Made by a program: the position numbers and the translations under genes. From positions 1 to 17,682 of the forward strand of contig USFO01000023.1 in NCBI GenBank assembly GCA_900553955.1: a stretch of DNA of 17,682 bases, read 5' to 3'. Under the pieces are notes generated by a model. It was not told where the DNA came from. It saw nothing but the letters and a program-made list of their open reading frames with translations, and searched no databases. How positions within the stretch are numbered: the first letter of the stretch is position 1; every line of letters starts with the position of its first letter. Positions 1-4,869 of the stretch are shown one piece after another. The DNA is from an uncultured Oscillospiraceae bacterium. GTDB taxonomy: Bacteria; Bacillota; Clostridia; Oscillospirales; Ruminococcaceae.

Positions 1-85
1 ACCGAGTATGTGCGAAAGCACTTGATATAGGCAAGAGAAAAGGCAAATGACCGCCTTTTCATTTGGTGCTCGTCTAAACCTCGGT
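1..85. other. Left-edge segment able to fold like a structured RNA, or the 3' end of a gene
   Basis: The first six bases ACCGAG pair perfectly with CTCGGT at 80-85. Between them lie a GTGC-GAAA-GCAC hairpin with a GNRA tetraloop (10-21) and an 8-bp hairpin GAAAAGGC/GCCTTTTC (37-44 with 53-60). Together they could make a closed multiloop typical of a non-coding RNA. Alternatively, frame 1 reads TEYVRKHLI followed by a stop at 28-30, so this could be the last codons of a plus-strand gene with a terminator hairpin at 37-60. The window edge prevents a choice, and I do not recognise an RNA family. Confidence 0.25.
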
Positions 86-106
86 GCAAACAGCAGGCTC
101 GCGTTA

Positions 107-193
107 TCTCTCCCTCAGTCGCGCCTCTAAATCCCTTGGGCGCGCCAGCTCCCTCCTCAGAGGGAGCCGAGGGCGCTCCCGCGCCGCGCACAG
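107..193. repeat. Dispersed bipartite palindromic repeat, copy 1
   Basis: The element has the layout CCCTCAGTC, hairpin A, CCAGCTCC, hairpin B, GAGCCGAGG. Hairpin A is CGCGCC (120-125) with GGCGCG (139-144). Hairpin B is GCTCCCTC (148-155) with GAGGGAGC (160-167). A 21-bp tail at 173-193 matches copy 3 (12580-12600) at 20 of 21 positions. Similar non-coding palindromes are scattered through many gut Clostridia genomes. Translated ORFs across this stretch are artefacts of the repeat. Confidence 0.7.
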
Positions 194-248
194 ATTTAGA
201 TTTGCTGTCAAAGTTAGGCGTAAACGCTGTCACTGGTCGCGGATACAA

Positions 249-312
249 CCCCTCAGTCTTTTTGCGCCCGAAGGGCGCAAAAATCCAGCTCCCCTTACAC
301 AGGGGAGCCGAG
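249..312. repeat. Dispersed bipartite palindromic repeat, copy 2
   Basis: This has the same layout as copy 1. Hairpin A is a perfect 11-bp stem, TTTTTGCGCCC (259-269) with GGGCGCAAAAA (273-283), around a GAA loop. Hairpin B is GCTCCCCT (288-295) with AGGGGAGC (301-308). Both stems differ in sequence from copy 1, yet pairing is kept, which points to selection on structure. The remaining sequence to 400 shows only low-value repeats of TTCCGCATTCC and no gene. Confidence 0.75.
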
Positions 313-400
313 ATTCGCGCTCAGTTCGCCTCGTGCGCAACTCCACTCTTCACTCTCCAAGCTCCTCACTATTCCGCATTCCAATTTCCGCATTCCGCCT

Positions 401-416
401 TGTTCCACGTGGAACA
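401..416. promoter_or_regulatory. parS centromere-like site for ParB
   Basis: TGTTCCACGTGGAACA is a perfect 16-bp palindrome. It matches the ParB-binding parS consensus (TGTTTCACGTGAAACA in Bacillus subtilis) except for a symmetric change at position 5 and its partner. The central CACGTG is the ParB type, not the CCCGGG-type centre of Noc-binding sites. It lies 84 bp past the stop codon of the ParB/Noc-family gene and directly touches the terminator stem. parS sites cluster near replication origins, which agrees with the rpmH-rnpA-mnmE-mnmG-rsmG context. I saw no second copy. Confidence 0.93.
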
Positions 417-458
417 AAACGAAAAGGAGCCGCCCTTTCGGCGGCTCCTTTTCGTTTT
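416..458. terminator. Strong terminator of the parB/noc gene, possibly bidirectional
   Basis: GAAAAGGAGCCGCC (421-434) pairs perfectly with its complement at 440-453 around a CTTTC loop. Pairing continues outward through the A-run and T-run to 416/458, giving 19 bp in all. U-runs exist on both strands, so it can act both ways. Its outermost base is the last base of the parS palindrome. Confidence 0.85.
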
Positions 459-499
459 TCAGGGGAATGTGTCTTTGGCGAAGCAATAGGTGCTTCCTT

Positions 500-1369
500 T
501 TATATAACTGACGGCGTACATGCGGAATACGCCGGAGCAGTCCTGTGGGATTTCTGCCCGCGCTTTTGAAAGGCGGAGCTTTTCGGTATGCTCACGGTGT
601 AAATGATATTATCCTCGGACTCCGTCACCGTGCTGACGGCGCCTATGCCGGAATTTTTCATAACTCCCACCGCATGCTCGAATGTGTTTATAAAAAGCCG
701 AACATCTTTTACAATGTAAAGCGGCTTTTGCTTCTTTTTCTTTTCTGCGCAAAGCGAGGTGATGTACCGCTCCGTTTCCCATACGGAAAGTCCTCTCTCC
801 GCAATATGCTCCGCCGCCTTTTCCTGCTCCGGCGGAAGATTAAGGCGCAGCAGCTCTCTGGCGTGGCGCTCGGTAAGATTATTTTCCTCGACGATTTTTC
901 TCGTCCTCGGGGAGAGCTTCAGCAGCCGGAGCTTGTTCGACAGGGTTGACGGCGCGATTCCCAATCGGCGAGCCGCCTCCTCCCTGCCCACTCCCCACTG
1001 GGAGATGAGCCTTTCCATTCCCTCGGCCTCCTCAAATACGCCAAGGTCGCTGCGCTGCAAATTTTCCACCAGCGCCCACACGGCGGCGTCCCTGTCCGAA
1101 AGCTCGTACACCACCGCGGGAATCTTCTCCACGCCGATGGCGGCGCAGGCGCGCAGCCTGCGCTCCCCGGCGATTATCTCATATTCTTCTCCCTTTTTCC
1201 TCAGTGAAATCGGCTGAATAAGTCCGTTTTCCGCTATGCTCTGCTCAAGCCGCCGCTGCTCCTCCTCGGAAAAGCTTTTCCTCGGCTGAAACGGGTTCGG
1301 GTGAATAAGCTTCACCGGAATTTTCTCCACGGCGGCGCCTTGCTTTTTCAGCAAATCAAAAACGCTCAT
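500..1369 (-). CDS. parB: ParB/Noc-family chromosome partition or nucleoid occlusion protein
   Basis: This 289-residue ParB-fold protein has the N-terminal CTP-binding domain with GERRLRA (68-74) and ENLQRSDL (102-109), followed by a helix-turn-helix around 126-148. The family loads at a centromere site and slides as a CTP-dependent clamp. From memory of the families, the segment STLSNKLRLLKL and the later LTERHAR resemble Noc more than Spo0J/ParB. The tail RLFINTFEHAV...SIPK also resembles clostridial nucleoid occlusion proteins. A gene next to rsmG is often noc in Bacillota, but the nearby site is of parS type, so I use the broader name. The start is ATG with SD GGAGGTGAT (1373-1381). About 25 residues after SIPK look unconserved. 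No parA partner is in the window. Confidence 0.93.
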   Translation of the reverse strand: MSVFDLLKKQGAAVEKIPVKLIHPNPFQPRKSFSEEEQRRLEQSIAENGLIQPISLRKKGEEYEIIAGERRLRACAAIGVEKIPAVVYELSDRDAAVWALVENLQRSDLGVFEEAEGMERLISQWGVGREEAARRLGIAPSTLSNKLRLLKLSPRTRKIVEENNLTERHARELLRLNLPPEQEKAAEHIAERGLSVWETERYITSLCAEKKKKQKPLYIVKDVRLFINTFEHAVGVMKNSGIGAVSTVTESEDNIIYTVSIPKSSAFQKRGQKSHRTAPAYSACTPSVI

Positions 1370-1405
1370 CTCATCACCTCCGCCTGTATATTACCACATT
1401 ATTCC

Positions 1406-1434
1406 ATTATATGCAAGCAGCTTTCATCGCAAAA
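1406..1434 (-). promoter_or_regulatory. Candidate promoter of the parB/noc gene
   Basis: On the minus strand a perfect TATAAT (complement of 1406-1411) sits 36 bp upstream of the ATG, with a weak -35 TTTTGC (1429-1434) at 17 bp. A second weak pair, TTGCAT-17-TAATAT, overlaps it closer to the gene. Neither -35 is good. Confidence 0.4.
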
Positions 1435-1451
1435 TCCGCCGTTTTTCGGCG

Positions 1452-1480
1452 GTGCTCAAGGCGAACGCCGTCGTGCTCAA
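1452..1480 (+). repeat. Pair of GTGCTCAA octamers, 21 bp apart
   Basis: Exact copies of GTGCTCAA lie at 1452-1459 and 1473-1480, two helical turns apart. The first abuts a CCGCC...GGCGG hairpin (about 1436-1452). The pair lies between the divergent parB/noc gene and the DUF2975 operon. The same octamer forms larger arrays at 8057-8136 and 12352-12446. Confidence 0.6.
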
Positions 1481-1547
1481 GGCTTTTTTGTCAAAAAAAG
1501 CTTCCAAGCGGCGCTTTTTGCGATATTTTCTTCTGCAAATCAGGAAT

Positions 1548-1580
1548 ATAAAAATTTATCGTTATTCGATAAGTTTTTAT
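1548..1580. promoter_or_regulatory. Operator-like dyad touching the -35 of the DUF2975 operon
   Basis: ATAAAAATTTATCG (1548-1561) and CGATAAGTTTTTAT (1567-1580) form a 14-bp inverted repeat with one G-T pair and a 5-nt centre. The right arm ends on the first base of the -35 box. It is placed like an operator, perhaps for the operon's own HTH protein (inference). It has no GC-rich core, so it is not a typical terminator. Confidence 0.5.
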
Positions 1581-1608
1581 TGACTTTCGGTATGTGATGT
1601 GCTATTAT
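1580..1608 (+). promoter_or_regulatory. Sigma-A-type promoter of the DUF2975 operon
   Basis: TTGACT (1580-1585), a 17-bp spacer, and TATTAT (1603-1608) with an extended TGC just before it. The transcript would begin about 25 bp before the first start codon, whose SD AAGGAGG is at 1626-1632. Confidence 0.8.
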
Positions 1609-1639
1609 AAAGTCAGAAAACAAACAAGGAGGTTTTTTA

Positions 1640-2119
1640 ATGAATCAAAAAACGCTTGCGGCCGTGCTCAAGGTCATAACCGTCTGCGCCGCGCTCTGCT
1701 TTGTGCTTATCTTTTTTGTGTTCATCCCCATGTACGGAAAGGCCGTCGCCGTAGAGTATCCGGAATTTGCATACTGCTATGTGCCGTGGCTCGTGTTCCT
1801 GCTGATTTTCAGCCTGCCCTGCTTCGGTGCGCTGTTCTTCGGCTGGAAAATCTCCGTAAATATAGGCCGCGACAATTCCTTCTCCTACGAAAACGCGAAA
1901 TACCTCGGCATAATCTCTGTTCTTGCCGGAGCGGACTCCGCCGTTTTCTTTTTGGGAAACATAATTTTGCTCTTCTTAAAAATGAGCCACCCGAGCATAG
2001 CGCTGTTCTCTCTTTTCACCGTGTTTGCGGGAACTGCCATAACCGCAGTCTGCGCCGCGCTTTCCCACCTTGTGCAGAAAGCCGCCGCCATGAAAGCGGA
2101 AAACGACCTCACCATATAA
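1640..2119 (+). CDS. DUF2975 family membrane protein
   Basis: This 159-residue protein has four predicted membrane helices (about 11-31, 48-68, 89-113, 119-142) and short polar ends. Size, topology and the HTH gene directly downstream match the DUF2975 family, which in Bacillota is commonly paired with a YozG-like regulator (B. subtilis YoaS/YozG type). Its biochemical role is unknown. The start is ATG with a perfect AAGGAGG seven bases upstream. It is the first gene of a tight four-gene operon with its own promoter. It is transcribed opposite to the core genes around it. A sensor or partner controlling the HTH protein is an inference from the recurrent pairing. Confidence 0.8.
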   Translation: MNQKTLAAVLKVITVCAALCFVLIFFVFIPMYGKAVAVEYPEFAYCYVPWLVFLLIFSLPCFGALFFGWKISVNIGRDNSFSYENAKYLGIISVLAGADSAVFFLGNIILLFLKMSHPSIALFSLFTVFAGTAITAVCAALSHLVQKAAAMKAENDLTI

Positions 2120-2131
2120 GGAGGGCTTGCC

Positions 2132-2350
2132 GTGGCTATTGAAGTAAATCTGAGCGTGATGCTCGCCAAAAGAAAAATGAGCATGACCGAGCTTGCCGAC
2201 AAGGTCGGCATTACCCTTGCGAACCTGTCCGTTCTGAAAACCGGCAAAGCAAAGGCTATTCGCTTCTCCACCTTGGAGGCGGTTTGCGAGGCTTTGGACT
2301 GCCAGCCGGGAGATATTCTGGAATATGTAAAGGAGGATGAACAACAATGA
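2132..2350 (+). CDS. YozG-like HTH transcriptional regulator (Cro/C1 type)
   Basis: This 72-residue protein is almost entirely one helix-turn-helix domain: MLAKRKMSMTELADKVGIT then LANLSVLKTGKAKAIRFSTL and a C-terminal LDCQPGDILEY, the signature of small YozG-type Cro/C1 regulators. The start is GTG at 2132. Its SD AAGGAGGG (2118-2125) overlaps the stop codon of the DUF2975 gene, so the two are translationally linked. Pairing of this regulator with DUF2975 recurs across Bacillota. It may act at the dyad at 1548-1580 (inference). Confidence 0.88.
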   Translation: MAIEVNLSVMLAKRKMSMTELADKVGITLANLSVLKTGKAKAIRFSTLEAVCEALDCQPGDILEYVKEDEQQ

Positions 2351-2760
2351 AAAAGCTTCTCTCACTAACCTTCGTTTTGCTGATGCTCATGGGCTTTTCC
2401 GCCTGCGGCAGCTTCACTGTGCGAAGCGACAGCGTGTATATTAAAATCTATAACAACACCAAAACCTCTGTAAAAAGCTTCGCCCTCGACGAGTACGAAA
2501 ACGCCTTGCTCAAAAGCACCATCGTTGCGGAAAATGCCGACGGCAGCAGCTATCTTCCAAACGAAAGCCTTATTTTCGAGGTGCTCGGAGCTAACCCCGA
2601 TACCCTTTCCTTAGCCGTAAAAGCCAAGGACGAGAGTGAAAATACCTATGTGAGCAAAATTGTTTCCGCCTCCGTGCTCAACCGTGGAATAATCTCCGCT
2701 TATTCCGTCGAGCTTTCCGGCGAAAGCCTTGTTCTGAACTACTTAGGGGTGGAAGAATGA
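2347..2760 (+). CDS. Putative lipoprotein of unknown function
   Basis: This 137-residue protein has a basic N-terminus (MKK), a hydrophobic stretch and a lipobox-like GFSAC, so Cys20 is probably lipid-modified and the protein held on the outer face of the membrane. The mature part (VYIKIYNNTKTSVKSFALDE...) alternates polar and hydrophobic residues as in a beta-sandwich and matches no family I recognise. The ATG overlaps the preceding stop as ATGA, with AAGGAGG upstream at about 2331-2337, so it is co-translated with the regulator. The lipobox is imperfect because Phe is at -3. Confidence 0.72.
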   Translation: MKKLLSLTFVLLMLMGFSACGSFTVRSDSVYIKIYNNTKTSVKSFALDEYENALLKSTIVAENADGSSYLPNESLIFEVLGANPDTLSLAVKAKDESENTYVSKIVSASVLNRGIISAYSVELSGESLVLNYLGVEE

Positions 2761-3203
2761 GCACCAAGGCAATTCGCATTTCAATTCTTGTGCTCGCCGG
2801 ACTGCTCCTCTGCTTTTTGGCGCTGACTACCCTGACGGAAAAATCCGACGGTGCGGTTGAGCTTCAAAACAATCTCTCCCTCAATGTGGCGAACGGCGAT
2901 ATTTCCTTTTTCAAGGACACCCACGGCGGCTTTTTGGGTGACGGCGACGCCTCCGCAGTGTTCACCGCAAGCGAAGAAAACGCCGTCCTCATCGAGCAAA
3001 ACTGGCGTGCGGATTTCTCCGACGAAGGCGTTCTCCATATTCTGTTCGGTGAAAGCGGCGTTTTCACAAGCTACGGCTATGTTCTGCCGAAAAACGGGCT
3101 TTATTATTTCAGCGACCGCGGAAACGGCTATTCGATAAACTTTATTTTCGCCGTCTACGACCCCGCCGACAGAACCGTTTATTACTGCCGGTTCGACACT
3201 TAA
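2757..3203 (+). CDS. Membrane-anchored extracytoplasmic protein of unknown function
   Basis: This 148-residue protein has one N-terminal hydrophobic helix (about 6-26, IRISILVLAGLLLCFLALTT) that acts as an uncleaved anchor or signal peptide, followed by a roughly 120-residue outside domain. The Cys at the end of the helix lacks a proper lipobox. The outside part (NNLSLNVANGDISFFKDTHG, then VLPKNGLYYFSDRGNGYSIN) looks beta-rich, and I do not recognise it. The start codon overlaps the lipoprotein stop (ATGA), making it the last gene of the operon. A joint role with the lipoprotein at the cell surface is only an inference from the overlap. Confidence 0.7.
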   Translation: MSTKAIRISILVLAGLLLCFLALTTLTEKSDGAVELQNNLSLNVANGDISFFKDTHGGFLGDGDASAVFTASEENAVLIEQNWRADFSDEGVLHILFGESGVFTSYGYVLPKNGLYYFSDRGNGYSINFIFAVYDPADRTVYYCRFDT

Positions 3204-3254
3204 TGCGCAAAATCCCCAAAAAGGTCTTTTCTTTGCGCAAAAAAAGACTATAAT
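3204..3254 (+). promoter_or_regulatory. Inverted repeat and -10 element before the three-helix membrane protein
   Basis: A perfect TATAAT lies at 3249-3254, 30 bp before the GTG start. The -35 region is poor (CTTTTC at 17 bp). An inverted repeat TGCGCAAA (3204-3211) / TTTGCGCA (3232-3239) frames this -35 region and could be an operator. A weak -35 combined with a dyad suggests regulated expression (inference). Confidence 0.5.
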
Positions 3255-3283
3255 AGAGGTATAACTTTTCAAGGAGTGATTTT

Positions 3284-3715
3284 GTGCTTACATTCATTCT
3301 TATGCTGGCGAAAAAAATCGCAGTCGCGGGCACCGTGGGCGCCATTGTCGGCGTGTGCTGGGTGCTCTACCTCATACTTTTCTCCGCTGTTCGCCCAAAC
3401 CGCACAAAGCGCAACTACAAAACCGCGCTCATCATCGGCGGCGTTGCCACCCTTGTGTGCGATATACTGTGGTTTTTCAAATTCTTCGACAACTTCACCT
3501 ATCTCAATCCGGAGCTGAAAACCTTCGGGTGGCTGCTTCTGCTCCCGGCGGCTTTGCTGGTGCTCGTCATGTTCCAAAGCTACTTCAACATAGGCCGCTT
3601 TGAGCACGAGCAAAAACAGCGCATGAAGGAAGCCGAAAAGCAGCGCAAAAAGGACTCCCGCCGCAAAAAGCACGAGGATATGCCCCCGCCTCCGCCGCCC
3701 GCGCCGGAAAGATAA
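3284..3715 (+). CDS. Small three-helix membrane protein with basic, proline-rich tail
   Basis: This 143-residue protein begins at a GTG preceded by AAGGAGTGAT. Three hydrophobic helices lie at about 12-34, 47-68 and 80-98, followed by a highly charged, probably coiled cytoplasmic tail (106-132, rich in Lys, Arg, Glu, Gln) and a final run of prolines. I recognise no family. It has its own -10 element and a strong terminator (3732-3754), so it is probably a single-gene unit rather than part of the DUF2975 operon. The composition resembles the GC-rich core genes more than the A+T-rich zinc-ribbon cassette downstream. Confidence 0.75.
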   Translation: MLTFILMLAKKIAVAGTVGAIVGVCWVLYLILFSAVRPNRTKRNYKTALIIGGVATLVCDILWFFKFFDNFTYLNPELKTFGWLLLLPAALLVLVMFQSYFNIGRFEHEQKQRMKEAEKQRKKDSRRKKHEDMPPPPPPAPER

Positions 3716-3731
3716 ATTTTTTTATACGAAA

Positions 3732-3758
3732 GCCCCCTGCCGACGGCAGGGGGCGATT
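3732..3758 (+). terminator. Rho-independent terminator
   Basis: A perfect 10-bp stem GCCCCCTGCC (3732-3741) / GGCAGGGGGC (3745-3754) with a 3-nt loop, followed by GATTTT. It ends the three-helix membrane protein gene. The CCCTGCC/GGCAGGG core recurs in the terminator at 7687-7718. Confidence 0.85.
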
Positions 3759-3771
3759 TTACAGCAAAACA

Positions 3772-3801
3772 AAACCACCCGCCTAAAAAGGCAGGTGGTT
3801 T
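3772..3801 (-). terminator. Terminator of the Xre gene
   Basis: AAACCACC-c-GCCT (3772-3784) pairs with AGGC-a-GGTGGTTT (3789-3801), with one internal mismatch. On the minus strand it directly follows, and overlaps, the stop codon of the regulator gene and is followed by a T-rich stretch. Confidence 0.75.
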
Positions 3802-4120
3802 AATTATTATTAAGGCAATATAAAACGAGGTGCTCAATCATCCGGCGATCTTTGTCGGTAAGACTCCAAAAGCCGTTAAGCGGAATTTGTTGTTCTGCCA
3901 CCGGCGAACCGCCCGTCAAAATGTAGTCCGTGCTCACGCCAAGAATTGTGCTGAGCTTAATTAGATTGTCTATTTTTATAGCTTTGTTTCCGCGTTCAAG
4001 GTTGGAAATCATCTGAATGGAAACATCCATCTTTTCCGCAAGGTACTCCTGCGTAAGCCCCTTTTGCTTGCGCAACTTCGCTATTCTCGCGCCAATCTCT
4101 TTCAAATCAACTTTTTCCAT
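3800..4120 (-). CDS. Xre-family HTH transcriptional regulator
   Basis: This 106-residue protein has a classic Cro/C1 helix-turn-helix in its first two thirds: IGARIAKLRKQKGLTQEYLA, then KMDVSIQMISNLERGNKAIK and LSTILGVSTDYILTGG. The short C-terminal part (SLTDKDRRMIEHLVLYCLNNN) is likely for dimerisation. Such regulators usually repress their own divergent region. The gene faces away from the zinc-ribbon operon across 140 bp containing both promoters and phased TWTAGG repeats. The reading frame ends in an unusual AAT run next to its terminator. The start is ATG with an AGGGGCGAT-type SD. Control of the zinc-ribbon operon is an inference from the layout. Confidence 0.9.
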   Translation of the reverse strand: MEKVDLKEIGARIAKLRKQKGLTQEYLAEKMDVSIQMISNLERGNKAIKIDNLIKLSTILGVSTDYILTGGSPVAEQQIPLNGFWSLTDKDRRMIEHLVLYCLNNN

Positions 4121-4127
4121 AACATCG

Positions 4128-4220
4128 CCCCTAAAATAAACCTATGGGATTATTATATAGGCTTAAAGGGTAAATAATAAACATCTTTAGGTTGACTTTA
4201 TTAACTTATAGGTGTATATT
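4128..4220. promoter_or_regulatory. Divergent promoter region with phased TWTAGG repeats
   Basis: Rightward, TTGACT (4192-4197), 17 bp, TATATT (4215-4220) drives the zinc-ribbon operon. Leftward, a TATAAT (complement of 4152-4157) with a weak -35 drives the Xre gene. TWTAGG occurs at 4156-4161, 4186-4191 and 4207-4212, spaced 30 and 21 bp, that is three and two helical turns. Inverted copies CCTAAA (4130-4135) and CCTATG (4141-4146) lie to the left. One repeat overlaps the leftward -10 and one lies between the rightward -35 and -10, as expected of repressor operators. Confidence 0.6.
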
Positions 4221-4260
4221 ATTATTAAATAAATGACAAAAAAGGGAGTGGAAAATCGAA

Positions 4261-4854
4261 TTGAAAACTATTGTGTGTAAAAATTGCGGTTCGGAAATAG
4301 CTTACAATTCAAAGTATTGCACTGTATGCGGCGCTTCTGTCGAAAATAATACAGATTGGCTGCCGCCGAATGAATACCAGTCCAATACTTTCATTGGGCA
4401 AAATGCTACGCCGAACAATACCTCTGCCGCCGATCAACCAAAAAACAGCCGCAAACCAAATAAACTGCTTATTGTTTTGGTTGTTGCTGCTGTTATTTTG
4501 CTTGGAATTATAATAGGAACAAGCAAATCAAACAGCGGATCTCTTTTGCCCGAGGAAGAAAAAATAGTTGGCAGTTGGAGCGCTATCGGCTTTTATCAAA
4601 ACAGTGAAATTGTACATATTCTTGCTGGTTCTTCCATTCTTGTTATAAAGGAAGACCATACTGCTACTCTTCACATCATGGGCACAGATCCTATGGACAT
4701 GACATGGAACTATGATTCCTATTCAAAAGGATCATATACATACTACTTTTATTACAATAAAAAAAAGAACGGATATTGGTTAGGTCATTACGACAACGAA
4801 ACTTTTGTACTTGATACAAGCAGCGAAACCCCAACAATATATGAAAAGAAATAA
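4261..4854 (+). CDS. Zinc-ribbon, single-pass membrane protein with exported lipocalin-like domain
   Basis: This 197-residue protein has an N-terminal zinc ribbon with C6, C9, C20 and C23 (CxxC-10-CxxC). A polar linker rich in Asn and Pro precedes a membrane helix at about 69-86, with NSRKPNK on the inner side. An outside domain of about 95 residues starts IVGSW (102-106) and has EDHTATLHI (131-139) and TWNYDSYSKGSYTYY. The outside domain is a paralogue of that in the third gene. A cytoplasmic zinc ribbon tethered to an exported domain recalls TcaA of Staphylococcus and YvbJ of Bacillus, but no function can be assigned. The start is TTG with SD AGGGAGTGG at 4243-4251. It is the first gene of a three-gene A+T-rich operon. 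Confidence 0.83.
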   Translation: MKTIVCKNCGSEIAYNSKYCTVCGASVENNTDWLPPNEYQSNTFIGQNATPNNTSAADQPKNSRKPNKLLIVLVVAAVILLGIIIGTSKSNSGSLLPEEEKIVGSWSAIGFYQNSEIVHILAGSSILVIKEDHTATLHIMGTDPMDMTWNYDSYSKGSYTYYFYYNKKKNGYWLGHYDNETFVLDTSSETPTIYEKK

Positions 4855-4869
4855 AATTTGGAGGTACAT

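Noticed and set aside
84..569. Plus-strand ORF of 161 residues at the left end
   Set aside because: It runs through two palindromic repeats, parS, a terminator and the antisense of parB/noc, has Arg/Ser-rich composition and no SD.
4858..4869. TTG start for the 662-residue protein
   Set aside because: The ribosome binding site lies downstream of this codon, so ATG 4870 is the start.
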